A model generated the notes under the pieces. That model was not told the DNA's origin and ran no database searches. It saw only the letters and a list, made by a program, of their open reading frames with translations. From an uncultured Dokdonella sp. (lineage in GTDB: Bacteria > Pseudomonadota > Gammaproteobacteria > Xanthomonadales > Rhodanobacteraceae): a stretch of DNA of 64,000 nucleotides. Position numbers and translations under genes: made by a program. The stretch spans positions 186,001-250,000 of the forward strand of contig CAKSZY010000001.1 in assembly GCA_934526015.1 (NCBI GenBank). Reading direction: 5' to 3'. Positions 10,227 to 20,486 of this stretch are shown piece by piece (the stretch's first letter is position 1; each line of letters starts with the position of its first letter).

Positions 10227-10967
10227 TCAGGCCAGCAGCTCGGCGATGATCGGCGGCAGCTGCGCGGTGGCGTGTTCGAGATTGGCGAAGATCTCGGCGA
10301 GCGAGATTTCCGCGGCATCGCCGCAACCGGCAGCCCAGTTCGCCACCAGCGAGAGGCTGGCGTATTCGAGGCCGATCTCGCGCGCCAGCGCCGCCTCCGG
10401 CATGCCGGTCATGCCGACGAGATCGCAACCGTCGCGACGCATGCGCGCGATCTCGGCGCGCGTCTCCAGCCGCGGTCCCTGGGTCGCACCGTAGCAACCG
10501 CCATCGACCACCGCGATTCCGGCACGGGCCGCGGCATCGAGCACGGCCTTGCGCATCGACGCGGAATACGGCTCGCTGAAATCGATGTGCTCGACCTTGA
10601 CGCCTTCGGCGTCCGAAAAGCTGGAGATGCGGTCGTGGGTGTAGTCGATGATCTGGTCGGGCACGACGACCGCACGCGGCCCCATGTCGTCGCGGATGCC
10701 GCCGACCGCATTGACGCCGAGGATGTTGCGCGCCCCGAGCGAATGCAGCGCCCACAGGTTGGCCCGGTAATTGACCCGGTGCGGAGCGATCGAATGGGCG
10801 CTGCCATGGCGGGCGAGGAATGCCAGGGTGCGCTCGCCGACGCGACCGCGGACGATCGGATCGGATGGCGCGCCATACGGCGTGTCGACTTCGAGGCGCC
10901 TGGCATCCGCCAGGCCCGGGAAGTGGTAGAGGCCGGTGCCGCCGATCAGGGCAAGGTCGATGCTCAT
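10227..10967 (-). CDS. mtnP: S-methyl-5'-thioinosine phosphorylase (MTAP/PNP family)
   Basis: A 246-residue cytosolic phosphorylase of the MTAP/PNP family. LALIGGTGLYHFPG at the N-terminus, RHGSAHSIAPHRVNYRANLW (phosphate/ribose site), YGATQGPRLETRAEI and DLVGMTGMPEAALAREIGL are visible. In the pseudomonad/xanthomonad branch this protein cleaves methylthioinosine as part of 5'-methylthioadenosine salvage; whether this one prefers MTI or MTA cannot be told from motifs alone. MSIDLALIGG is the family start; the upstream frame overlaps the phosphoribosyltransferase. A phosphoribosyltransferase lies 13 bases upstream on the same strand, and the freed hypoxanthine would be its substrate. Confidence 0.9.
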   Translation of the reverse strand: MSIDLALIGGTGLYHFPGLADARRLEVDTPYGAPSDPIVRGRVGERTLAFLARHGSAHSIAPHRVNYRANLWALHSLGARNILGVNAVGGIRDDMGPRAVVVPDQIIDYTHDRISSFSDAEGVKVEHIDFSEPYSASMRKAVLDAAARAGIAVVDGGCYGATQGPRLETRAEIARMRRDGCDLVGMTGMPEAALAREIGLEYASLSLVANWAAGCGDAAEISLAEIFANLEHATAQLPPIIAELLA

Positions 10968-10980
10968 GCCGTTCCCGAGG

Positions 10981-11520
10981 TCAGAGTGCGTAGATGGCCG
11001 GCAGGTTGCGGCCCTGCTCGTGGAAATCCATGCCATAGCCGAACACGTAGCGATCCGGCACGACGACGCCGCAGAAATCCGCCACCAGGCCCGGCACGGT
11101 GCGTCCATGCCGCTTTTCGCACAGCACCACGAGCAGCACGCGCGCGGCGCCCATCGCCAGCACGTGGTCGCGGATGGCCTTCAGCGTGTGGCCCTCGTCG
11201 AGGATGTCGTCGACCAGCAGCACGGTGCGCCCGTTCATCGCCACCGCAGGATGACGCAACCACTGCAACTCGCCGCCCTCGGTGCCGCCGCGGAAACGCG
11301 AGGCGTGGACATAGTCGAACAGCAAGGGCGCGTCGATGCGGGTGGCCAGTTCACCGGCAAACGGCAGCGCGCCCTGCATGACGGTGAGGAACACGGCCGG
11401 CTGGCCGGCGAGTGCCTGCGTGATTTCGGCACCGATGCGGGCGATGGCCGCACGCAGGGTGGCTTCGTCGTGCACGATGTCGGCATCGCGCAGCGCCAGG
11501 GAAAGGTCGTGGCTGGTCAT
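10981..11520 (-). CDS. hpt: Hypoxanthine-guanine phosphoribosyltransferase
   Basis: A 179-residue type I phosphoribosyltransferase that converts hypoxanthine or guanine plus PRPP to IMP or GMP. The PRPP loop VLLVDDILDEGHTLKAI and the base-site region CEKRHGR...PDRYVFGYGMDF are present. It begins at MTSHDLSLAL, one base after the nagZ stop, and ends 13 bases before the phosphorylase gene. nagZ, hpt and mtnP thus look like one minus-strand operon joining peptidoglycan recycling and purine salvage. Confidence 0.92.
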   Translation of the reverse strand: MTSHDLSLALRDADIVHDEATLRAAIARIGAEITQALAGQPAVFLTVMQGALPFAGELATRIDAPLLFDYVHASRFRGGTEGGELQWLRHPAVAMNGRTVLLVDDILDEGHTLKAIRDHVLAMGAARVLLVVLCEKRHGRTVPGLVADFCGVVVPDRYVFGYGMDFHEQGRNLPAIYAL

Positions 11521-11521
11521 G

Positions 11522-12538
11522 TCAGGCCTGCAAGGTGATGCAATGTTCGGCAAGGCGGCGGGCGAACTCGCCGCGCTTGGGGTCCTCGGCGAGCGACTCC
11601 CAGGTCGGTGCGACCGCACCGCGCAGGCTTTCGACCCGTGCGGCGGCACAGGCCGGCAGGTGGGTGCTCGCGCCGACCGCTTCCTCGACGATGTTCGGAC
11701 TGCAGGCGAGGATGAGGTCGCAGCCTGCGGCGCGGTGCGCCTCGATGCGCTCGGCAATGCTGCCGATCGCCTCCGCCGCCGCCATGCCGATGTCGTCGCC
11801 GATGACGAGGCCGCCGAAGCCGAGATCCTTGCGCAGGATGTCGGTGATCCAGGTCGGCGAGTAGCCTGCGGCGAAGGTGTCGATCTCCGGGTAGGTCACG
11901 TGGGCGAGCATGACCGCTTCGGCGCCGGTGGCGAAGCCGTCGATGAACGGCACCAGGTCGGCCGCGCGCAGTTCGGCCAGCGTGCGCGGATCGGTGGCGA
12001 CGTCGAAATGGGTGTCGGCGACGACCGAACCATGGCCGGGGAAATGCTTGAGCGTGACCGCCATGCCGGCGAGATGCATGCCGCGCGCGTAGGCCTGCAC
12101 GAGTTCGGACACGACCACCGGATCGGCATGGAAGGCGCGTTCGCCGATCGCGAGGTTGCCGCGCGCAAGATCGGCCACCGGCGCGAAGCTGAGATCGACA
12201 TCGATCGCGCGCATCTCGCTCGCCATCAGCCAGGCATGTTCCTCGGCGAGGGCGATGGCGAGGCGGGGATCGCGATCGAAGATCTCGCCGAGGCGGGCCA
12301 GCGCCGGCAGGCGGGTGAAGCCTTCACGGAAACGCTGGACCGGACCGCCCTCCTGGTCGACACAGATCAGGAACGGATCGTCTGGACGCTCCATGCGGAT
12401 GTCGTCGATGAGGTCGGTCACCTGGTCGCGGTTGGCGAAGTTGCGCGTGAACAGGATGACACCGCTGACCTGCGGCGACGACAGCCAGATGCGGTCGTCG
12501 TCGTTCAGCGTCTTGCCGTGGATGCCGATGATCAGCAT
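11522..12538 (-). CDS. nagZ: Beta-N-acetylhexosaminidase NagZ
   Basis: A 338-residue family 3 glycosidase that removes N-acetylglucosamine from anhydro-muropeptides during cytosolic peptidoglycan recycling. The NagZ signature VTLKHFPGHGSVVADTHFD (His/Asp catalytic pair) and GLVIGDDIGMAAA (nucleophile Asp region) are intact. FLICVDQEGGPVQRFREGFT is also characteristic. The start MLIIGIHGKTL is chosen over a 17-residue longer form that lacks family similarity. First gene of the nagZ-hpt-mtnP cluster. Confidence 0.95.
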   Translation of the reverse strand: MLIIGIHGKTLNDDDRIWLSSPQVSGVILFTRNFANRDQVTDLIDDIRMERPDDPFLICVDQEGGPVQRFREGFTRLPALARLGEIFDRDPRLAIALAEEHAWLMASEMRAIDVDLSFAPVADLARGNLAIGERAFHADPVVVSELVQAYARGMHLAGMAVTLKHFPGHGSVVADTHFDVATDPRTLAELRAADLVPFIDGFATGAEAVMLAHVTYPEIDTFAAGYSPTWITDILRKDLGFGGLVIGDDIGMAAAEAIGSIAERIEAHRAAGCDLILACSPNIVEEAVGASTHLPACAAARVESLRGAVAPTWESLAEDPKRGEFARRLAEHCITLQA

Positions 12539-12625
12539 GCGTGGATCGCCTCGTCTGCTCTGGCCAAACGGATACGGGAACGCCGCCATCCTGCCATGAC
12601 CGGATGCCTGCGCGCCATGCGCCGA

Positions 12626-13933
12626 TCAGCGCACGAACAAGGCGATCGATTCGACGTGGGCGGTGTGCGGAAACATGTCCATCACGCCGGCCTTGACCAG
12701 TTCGAAGCCGTGCCGCTCGACGAGGATGCCGGCATCGCGGGCGAGCGAGCCGGGATGGCAGGACACGTAGACCACGCGGTCGGTTCCCTTGCGCGGCAGG
12801 TGGTCGAGCACGGCGGCGGCACCCGAGCGCGGCGGGTCGAGCAACAACTTGTTCCACGCCGCGCGTGCCCACGGCGCATGCGCGTTGTCGGCCGCGAGGT
12901 CGGCGGCATGGAACTCGGCATTGCCGAGCCCGTTGCGCCGCGCGTTGGCTTCGGCGCGGGCCACCAGGCCGGCCTCGCCTTCGACCCCGGCCACGGCGGC
13001 CACGCGGCGCGCGATCGGCAGGGTGAAATTGCCGAGTCCGCAGAACAGGTCGAGCACGCGATCGCCCGGCTGCGGATCGAGCAGATCGAGTGCGCGCGCG
13101 ATCATGCGCTGGTTCATGCCGGCGTTGACCTGGACGAAATCGAGCGGCTCGAACGCGAGCTCGAGCTGTCCCTCGTCGAGGCGGAAGGCCAGCTCGACCT
13201 TTTCCGGCCACAGCACGTGCACGCTGTCGGGACCCTTCGGTTGCAGCAGGATCGCCAGTGCGTGCGCCCGGCCGAAGGCGACGAGCCGTTCGCGGTCGGC
13301 CTCGCCGAGCACCACGAGGGTGCGCAACACCAGCGCCACGGTGGCGTCGCCGGCGGCGATCTCGATCTGCGCGATGTCACCGCGGGCATCGAGCGAGCCG
13401 ACCAGTTGCGAGAGTGCCTCGATGCGCAGGCCGACTTCGGGCAGCAGGGTGTGGCAGACGGACAGGTCGGCGACGAAGCGCGGGTTGTCCTCGCGGAAGC
13501 CGACCACGGCCTTGTTCTTCTTGTCGACCCACTTCACCGAAAGGCGGCCCTTGCGGCGGTAGCCCCAGGGCTGGTCGGTCAGCGGCGCCAGCCATTCGCG
13601 CGGAGCCACTTTGCCGATGCGGGCGAAGTTCTCGGCGAGCACGCGCTGCTTGGCCTCGATCTGGCGTTCCGTCGGCAGGTGCTGCAGGGCGCAACCGCCG
13701 CAACCGCCGAAGTGCGGGCAGCGCGGCTCGATGCGTTGCGGGGAGCGGGTCAGCAGTTCCTCGACCTTGCCCTCGTCGTAGTGGCGATGGCGGGCGGTCA
13801 GACGCACGCGCACGCGCTCGCCGGGGAGGCCGCCGGCAACGAACACCGCCTTGCCGTCATGGCGGGCGACGCCGCGGCCGTCGTGGCCGAGGTCGCCGAT
13901 GTCGACTTCGATGAAGGTCTGCTTTGCGCGCAT
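12626..13933 (-). CDS. rlmD: 23S rRNA (uracil-C5)-methyltransferase RlmD
   Basis: A 435-residue enzyme methylating U1939 of 23S rRNA. An N-terminal TRAM domain (FIEVDIGDLGHDGRGVARHD) is followed by the iron-sulfur cysteines CPHFGGCGGCALQH plus a later Cys in DLSVCHTLL. The SAM domain has LDLFCGLGNFTLPIAR, and the catalytic segment LLLDPPRSGA...VVYVSCHPGSLARD includes the nucleophilic Cys. The start MRAKQTFIEV fits; a longer in-frame start adds 12 residues without similarity. Not obviously co-transcribed with nagZ (87-base gap). Confidence 0.95.
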   Translation of the reverse strand: MRAKQTFIEVDIGDLGHDGRGVARHDGKAVFVAGGLPGERVRVRLTARHRHYDEGKVEELLTRSPQRIEPRCPHFGGCGGCALQHLPTERQIEAKQRVLAENFARIGKVAPREWLAPLTDQPWGYRRKGRLSVKWVDKKNKAVVGFREDNPRFVADLSVCHTLLPEVGLRIEALSQLVGSLDARGDIAQIEIAAGDATVALVLRTLVVLGEADRERLVAFGRAHALAILLQPKGPDSVHVLWPEKVELAFRLDEGQLELAFEPLDFVQVNAGMNQRMIARALDLLDPQPGDRVLDLFCGLGNFTLPIARRVAAVAGVEGEAGLVARAEANARRNGLGNAEFHAADLAADNAHAPWARAAWNKLLLDPPRSGAAAVLDHLPRKGTDRVVYVSCHPGSLARDAGILVERHGFELVKAGVMDMFPHTAHVESIALFVR

Positions 13934-14062
13934 CGCGCCTGATTCCGACCGCGTCCGCGGGGCGCGCATCGTACCAGCCCGCGACGATTGACCGTGATCG
14001 GCGCAGCCCGCATGCTTGCGCGTGCAGCGCCAACGGATTCCACACCATCAGGGAGGACGGCC

Positions 14063-14758
14063 ATGCCGAAGCTGCTTGTCGTCGACGACAACCTGCTGGC
14101 CCTGCGCTTCTTCAGCGAAGCCCTCGCCACGCTCGGCATCGATTGCGTGACGGCGGTCGACGCGCGCTCGGCGCTCGCGGCCAGCGCAGCCGCCGCCTTC
14201 GACCTGCTGCTGATCGATGCCCGGCTTCCCGACCAGCCCGGCACGGCGGTTCTCGCCGCCATCCGCAACGGCAACGGTCCGTCGCGGACGGCCCCGGCGC
14301 TCGCCACCACGGCCGCCGGAGACAGTGCCGGCGCGGCATTGCTTGCGGCCGGGTTCGCCGCGGTGATCACCAAGCCGGTGCACATCGAGACCCTCCGCGC
14401 CGCACTCGCCGCGCACGCCATCCTCCCCGCCACAACCGGCTTGCTCGACGACCGCCAGGCGATCGCCGGCGAACCGGCGATCCTCACCGCCTTGCGCGGC
14501 CTGTTCGCCGCCGAACTCGATGCCCTGCCCGGCGAACTCGATGCGCTGGTTCGCGCGGGCGACCGCGACGGCCTGCGCGAACGCCTGCACCGGCTCGCTG
14601 CATCGGCGGGATTTTGCGGCGCCGTCCCCCTCGGCGCGGCCATCACCGAACTGCAACGCGCACTCGCGATGGACGCTGCCGATCGGGCGGCCGCCGTGGG
14701 CGAGATCCTGGCCGTCGTCCGGGCGACGCGCCGCGCCCTCGCCGGGCCGGCGAGCTGA
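14063..14758 (+). CDS. Response regulator with receiver and C-terminal Hpt domain
   Basis: 231 residues. The receiver has acidic pocket Asp8/Asp9, phospho-acceptor Asp52 and Lys104. About 70 residues later comes a histidine-phosphotransfer helix with LRERLHRLAASAGFCG, His176 being the predicted phosphoryl site. Receiver and Hpt in one small protein with no output domain suggests a phosphorelay intermediate, possibly for a distant hybrid kinase. GGGAGGA at 14051-14057 supports the ATG at 14063. It is flanked by rlmD (divergent) and recO (convergent), so no partner kinase is adjacent. Confidence 0.85.
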   Translation: MPKLLVVDDNLLALRFFSEALATLGIDCVTAVDARSALAASAAAAFDLLLIDARLPDQPGTAVLAAIRNGNGPSRTAPALATTAAGDSAGAALLAAGFAAVITKPVHIETLRAALAAHAILPATTGLLDDRQAIAGEPAILTALRGLFAAELDALPGELDALVRAGDRDGLRERLHRLAASAGFCGAVPLGAAITELQRALAMDAADRAAAVGEILAVVRATRRALAGPAS

Positions 14759-14787
14759 TCGCCGGCGTCCGCTCCGCCCGCACGCGC

Positions 14788-15498
14788 TCAGCGCGCGGGC
14801 TCGACCAGCGCCCAGGCATTGAGCGCACGGCCGCCGAGCAGGTGCAGGATCATGGCGCGACTGAGCCGGCGCAACTCACCGAGTGCCGCGGCGTCGGGCA
14901 GGCGATCCGCGGCGAGCGCCTGCAGGGCGGCACCGCCGATCCGCACCGCGTCGCGCTGGCCTTGCCAGCGAACCGCGCCGCTGTCGGGGAAATAGGCGTA
15001 ATCGCCGGCCGCGGCGATCGGCGTGACGTGGTCGTGTTCGGTGGCCAGCACCAGCGCATAGCCGAGTTCGGCGAACAGGTCGCGCTCGAAACGGCGCAGC
15101 GTCCAGGCGGCCGGTTCGCCGGCGCCAAGCCGGTGCAGGCAAAGAGCATAGTGCGCATGCAGGGCCGGCTGGGCATCGCCGCGATCGGTCAGGCGCAGGA
15201 CCAGTTCATTGAGATAGATCGCCGCGTACAGGCGCTCGGCAGCGAGCATGACCGGCGGCCCCGCCGATTCCGCCGCGGTCAGCGTGCCGAGTTCGCCGCG
15301 ACCGGTCCAGGCCAGCAGCAGGGGTTGCAGGGGTTGCAGCAATCCGCGCGGCAGACGCGTGCGTTCGCGCCGCACGCCGCGCGCAACGAGGCCGATGCGG
15401 CCATGTTCGAGGGTCAGGCAATCGAGCAGCAGGGACGACTCGCGCCAGGCCCGTGCGTGCAGGATCCAGGCGTGCTGACCTTCGATACGGACGGCCAT
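14788..15498 (-). CDS. recO: DNA repair protein RecO
   Basis: A 236-residue recombination mediator that helps load RecA onto SSB-coated DNA. The N-terminal OB fold (AWILHARAWRESSLLLDCLT; GRIGLVARGVRRERTRL) and the helical C-terminal domain (RRFERDLFAELGYAL) are typical. Zinc-binding cysteines found in some RecO proteins are absent, as is usual in gammaproteobacteria. Last gene of the lepA-lepB-DUF4845-rnc-era-recO run, ten bases after era. Confidence 0.92.
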   Translation of the reverse strand: MAVRIEGQHAWILHARAWRESSLLLDCLTLEHGRIGLVARGVRRERTRLPRGLLQPLQPLLLAWTGRGELGTLTAAESAGPPVMLAAERLYAAIYLNELVLRLTDRGDAQPALHAHYALCLHRLGAGEPAAWTLRRFERDLFAELGYALVLATEHDHVTPIAAAGDYAYFPDSGAVRWQGQRDAVRIGGAALQALAADRLPDAAALGELRRLSRAMILHLLGGRALNAWALVEPAR

Positions 15499-15508
15499 CG
15501 CCGCCGCA

Positions 15509-16432
15509 TCACTCGCTGTAGCCGAACTGGCGAAGTGCCGACTCGTCGTCGGACCAGTTTTCGCGCACCTTGACCCACAGCTCGAGGAACACGCGGGTAT
15601 CGAACAGGGTTTCCATGCGCCGGCGCGCCGCGCTGCCGATGGCCTTCAACTGGGCGCCGCCGGCGCCGACGACGATGCCTTTCTGCCCTTCGCGCTCGAC
15701 CCAGATCGCCGCAGCGATCCGCGCAAGCCCGCCATCCTGCTCGAACTTCTCGATCTCGACCGAGGTGGCGTACGGCAACTCGGCATCCAGCCGCAGCATC
15801 AGCTGTTCGCGGATCATCTCGGCGGCGAGGAAGCGTTCGCTGCGATCGGTCAGCTCGTCGTCCTCGTATCGTGGCGCCCCTTCCGGCAGGCGCGCGACGA
15901 GGTCGCGCAGCAAGGCCTCGTTGCCGTCGCCGCGGTTGGCGCGCAGATAGTGCACGCCGTCATACGAACGCGTGGCCGTGATGCCGGCGACGAACGGCAG
16001 CAGCGCCGAGCGCTCGCGGAAGCGGTCGATCTTGTTGACCGCGAGCAGGCACGGGATGCGCTGGCGCGAAACGAGCTGCCATACCTCCTCGTCTTCCTCG
16101 GTCCAGCGCGGTGCGGCGATGACGTGGACGAGCACGTCGGCCTCCTCGGGCACCTGGCGGGCGACGCGGTTCATGCGCCGGTTGATCGCGCGCTTGCCGC
16201 CGAGGTGCAGGCCCGGCGTGTCGAGGAAGGCGATCTGCGCATCCTCGAAGGTGGCGATGCCGAGGATGCGATGGCGCGTCGTCTGCGGCTTCGGCGAGAC
16301 GATGCTGAGCGGCGAACCGACCAGGCTGTTGAGCAGGGTCGACTTGCCGACGTTGGGCCGCCCGAGCAGGGCCACCTGGCCGAAGCGATGCACCTTCCCG
16401 CCATTCAAGGGTTGCGTCCCGTCTTGCGGCAT
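15509..16432 (-). CDS. era: GTPase Era
   Basis: A 307-residue GTPase for 16S rRNA processing and 30S assembly. G-domain motifs: G1 LGRPNVGKSTL, G3 FLDTPGLHLG, G4 LLAVNKIDRF. The C-terminal KH domain has EREGQKGIVVGAGGAQLKAIG. The start overlaps the end of rnc by 28 bases, pointing to translational coupling; the conserved part begins only at HRFGQVALLG, so a shorter start is possible. Confidence 0.96.
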   Translation of the reverse strand: MPQDGTQPLNGGKVHRFGQVALLGRPNVGKSTLLNSLVGSPLSIVSPKPQTTRHRILGIATFEDAQIAFLDTPGLHLGGKRAINRRMNRVARQVPEEADVLVHVIAAPRWTEEDEEVWQLVSRQRIPCLLAVNKIDRFRERSALLPFVAGITATRSYDGVHYLRANRGDGNEALLRDLVARLPEGAPRYEDDELTDRSERFLAAEMIREQLMLRLDAELPYATSVEIEKFEQDGGLARIAAAIWVEREGQKGIVVGAGGAQLKAIGSAARRRMETLFDTRVFLELWVKVRENWSDDESALRQFGYSE

Positions 16433-17082
16433 TCCAGCATCGGCGCGGCATCCGCCAGCACGCGCTCGGCTGCCGCCTGTTCCGCCGCGCGGCGGCTGAG
16501 GCCGCTGCCGCGGTCACTGAGGCCGAGGCTCTCGACCGTGCAGGAAACCTCGAACACCTTGGCATGGTCATCGCCGGAGCTGCTGACCAGCTGGTAGTTC
16601 GGCAGTCCGATGGCATGCGCCTGCAGCAGTTCCTGCAGGCTCGTCTTCGGATCCTTGCCGACACCGCCCTCGCCGGCAGCGACGCGCGCGCCGAACTGGC
16701 GGCGCACGCACTCGCGGCATGCCTGCCAGCCGCCGTCGAGATAGATCGCCGCGACCACCGCCTCGTAGGCATCGGCGAGGATCGAATCACGGCGGAAGCC
16801 GCCGCTTTTCAGTTCGCCCGGACCGAGCCGGACAACCTCGCCGAATTCCTCGGCGCGTGCCAGCTCGGCGAGTGCGGTGCCGCTGACCAGCGAGGCGCGC
16901 AGGCGGGTCATCTCGCCCTCGCTGGCCCGCGGCCAGGTCTCGTAGACGAGTTCGGCGACGAACAGGTTGAGCAGTGCATCGCCGAGGAACTCGAGGCGCT
17001 CGTTGTTGCGTCGACCGGCACTGCGATGCGTCAGCGCCTGCTCGAGCAGCTGCGCGTCGGCGAATGCGTGGCCGAGCAGCAC
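16405..17082 (-). CDS. rnc: Ribonuclease III
   Basis: A 225-residue double-strand-specific RNase. The catalytic domain shows ALTHRSAGRRNNERLEFLGD and later LADAYEAVVAAIYLDGGW, supplying the metal-binding acidic residues. The C-terminal dsRBD follows (DPKTSLQELLQAHAIGLPNY). The start is GTG, four bases after the DUF4845 stop. Together with lepB and era this matches the classical rnc operon. Confidence 0.95.
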   Translation of the reverse strand: MLLGHAFADAQLLEQALTHRSAGRRNNERLEFLGDALLNLFVAELVYETWPRASEGEMTRLRASLVSGTALAELARAEEFGEVVRLGPGELKSGGFRRDSILADAYEAVVAAIYLDGGWQACRECVRRQFGARVAAGEGGVGKDPKTSLQELLQAHAIGLPNYQLVSSSGDDHAKVFEVSCTVESLGLSDRGSGLSRRAAEQAAAERVLADAAPMLECRKTGRNP

Positions 17083-17086
17083 GCGA

Positions 17087-17476
17087 TCAGTCGCCCGCGG
17101 CGCCCGACAGGTTCACCGACTTGTCGAAGCTGGCCAGCAGGTCGACGTTGTAGGCAAACGGAATGCGGCGCTCGTAGCGGATGCGCAGCACCTGGGCATT
17201 GCCTTCGCGCACCACCTGGATGGCCTGCGGCGGGATGGCGTTGTCGGCGACGTACTGGGTGTCGAACTTGAGGCTCAGCGAGCGGCGGATCTGCTCGGGA
17301 GAGGCCTGGGCCGAACCGGCTTCGTTCTTGACCTGCTCCATTGCCTTGACCACGTTCATGTACTCGAGATACGCCGGCACCAGCCGCATCGCGAGATAGA
17401 CGAAGAAGCCGACGACGACGAGCAGGATGAGGAACCCGATCAGGGTGATGCCACGCGTGCGGTGGTGCAGCGACAT
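17087..17476 (-). CDS. DUF4845 membrane protein
   Basis: A 129-residue protein with a single N-terminal membrane helix (GITLIGFLILLVVVGFFVYL) that resembles a type IV pilin hydrophobic segment but lacks the prepilin cleavage Gly-Phe-Thr-Leu-Xaa-Glu signature. The remainder matches the small DUF4845 family, found between lepB and rnc in many proteobacteria (FDTQYVADNAIPPQAIQVVR). Function unknown. MSLHHRTRG is taken as start; upstream codons overlap the lepB end. Confidence 0.85.
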   Translation of the reverse strand: MSLHHRTRGITLIGFLILLVVVGFFVYLAMRLVPAYLEYMNVVKAMEQVKNEAGSAQASPEQIRRSLSLKFDTQYVADNAIPPQAIQVVREGNAQVLRIRYERRIPFAYNVDLLASFDKSVNLSGAAGD

Positions 17477-17490
17477 GTGATGCCCTCCGT

Positions 17491-18405
17491 TCACTTGATG
17501 ACCGTGCCGATGCGGCTGAAATCGATGCCTTCGGTGCAGAAACTGCCCGCGCAACTCAACCACACCACGAATGCGCGCCCGACCAGGTTCTCTTCCGGCA
17601 CCATGCCCCAGAAGCGGCTGTCGAGACTCGAATCGCGGTTGTCGCCCATCGCGAAATAATGGCCTTCGGGAACCAGCCAGGTGCCCTCCGGACCGCCCAG
17701 CACGGACGGCAGCGTCATCATACGATGTTCGGCTTCGCCGAGCTTCTCGTCATGCACCCTGGCGCCGGCGAGGTTGCGGCCCGGCTCGGAGGGACCGGTA
17801 TACGGCCCGACATAGGTCTGCGCGACCTCGACGCCGTTCACGTACAGGGTCTTGTTTCGGTAGCTGACCTCGTCGCCGGGCAGGCCGATGACGCGCTTGA
17901 TGTAGTCCTGGCGGGGTGCCGGCACGAACGGCTGGAAGCACGGGTTGCCGCTGCGCACGATCTTGCCGTCACGCTCGCACTGGTAACCCGGATAGCGGAA
18001 CACGAAGACGTCGCCGCGTTCCGGGCTGCCGAGATCGAGGATGCGGGTGTTCAGCACCGGCAGGCGCAGGCCGTAGGAGAACTTGTTGACGAGGATGAAA
18101 TCGCCGACCAGCAGGGTCGGCATCATCGAACCGGAGGGGATCTTGAACGGTTCGGCGATGAACGAACGGAAGATCAGGATCAGCACCAGCACCGGGAAGA
18201 ACGAACGCGCGTACTCGGTGACCACCGGCTCGCGCAACGCCTCGTGCATGCGCGCCTTGCGTTCCGCCTCGGTCAGTGCCGCGGTGGCCTCGATCTCGCC
18301 GGCCCGGCGCGCACGCGCCGGCGCAAAGGCGAGCTTGTCGATCAGCCAGATCACGCCGCTGACGGCACACAACACCACGAGCAGCAGGGCCAGGTCGAAA
18401 TTCAT
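17491..18405 (-). CDS. lepB: Signal peptidase I
   Basis: A 304-residue inner-membrane serine/lysine protease removing Sec and Tat signal peptides. Two N-terminal membrane helices (residues 3-22 and about 70-85) precede the catalytic Ser motif KIPSGSMMPTLLVGD and catalytic Lys in DYIKRVIGLPGDEV. Box E GDNRDSSLDSRFWG is complete. It lies between lepA and DUF4845 on the same strand. Confidence 0.96.
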   Translation of the reverse strand: MNFDLALLLVVLCAVSGVIWLIDKLAFAPARARRAGEIEATAALTEAERKARMHEALREPVVTEYARSFFPVLVLILIFRSFIAEPFKIPSGSMMPTLLVGDFILVNKFSYGLRLPVLNTRILDLGSPERGDVFVFRYPGYQCERDGKIVRSGNPCFQPFVPAPRQDYIKRVIGLPGDEVSYRNKTLYVNGVEVAQTYVGPYTGPSEPGRNLAGARVHDEKLGEAEHRMMTLPSVLGGPEGTWLVPEGHYFAMGDNRDSSLDSRFWGMVPEENLVGRAFVVWLSCAGSFCTEGIDFSRIGTVIK

Positions 18406-18450
18406 GCAATCCCCTTCATCGGATGCATCGCGCGGATGCGCTCAGCATGG

Positions 18451-20241
<1,791 letters not shown>

Positions 20242-20413
20242 CGGATCCCGGGAGGCAGGCGCTCTGCTCCCGTGGTCCGGGGCTTCGCAAAACGCGGATT
20301 ATCACAGATTGCCGGTCCGTTTGGCTGCACCGCAGCACGGGAGATCGCCGAAGCGGCCGTCCGCGGGGCCGCGGCGACGGCGCACCACAGGCCGCTATCG
20401 TCCCCGACAACGG

Positions 20414-20476
20414 CCGCAGCGCCGGATGACGGGCGCTGCGGTCCGTGCGCGGCGGCAGGCTGCGGCCTGCCGCCGC
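20414..20476. terminator. Two tandem GC-rich hairpins between mucD and lepA
   Basis: A first stem pairs 20414-20423 with 20432-20441 (10 bp, 8-base loop); a second pairs 20449-20460 with 20465-20476 (12 bp, 4-base loop). The second begins ten bases after the mucD stop in the direction of transcription. Neither has a clear U-tract, so they may be weak terminators, RNA-stability structures or attenuators separating the stress operon from lepA. Confidence 0.5.
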
Positions 20477-20486
20477 CGCCCCCGGA

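Noticed and set aside
11336-13942. Long + strand frame across nagZ and rlmD
   Set aside because: Antisense shadow of two clear minus-strand genes; its translation is low in complexity and without motifs.
17087-17476. DUF4845 gene as a type IV pilin
   Set aside because: The hydrophobic segment looks pilin-like but lacks the prepilin cleavage site and Glu5; gene context fits DUF4845.
20242-20486. Possible small RNA in the mucD-lepA gap
   Set aside because: Hairpins are present but no promoter or known RNA family could be recognised; kept only as hairpins.
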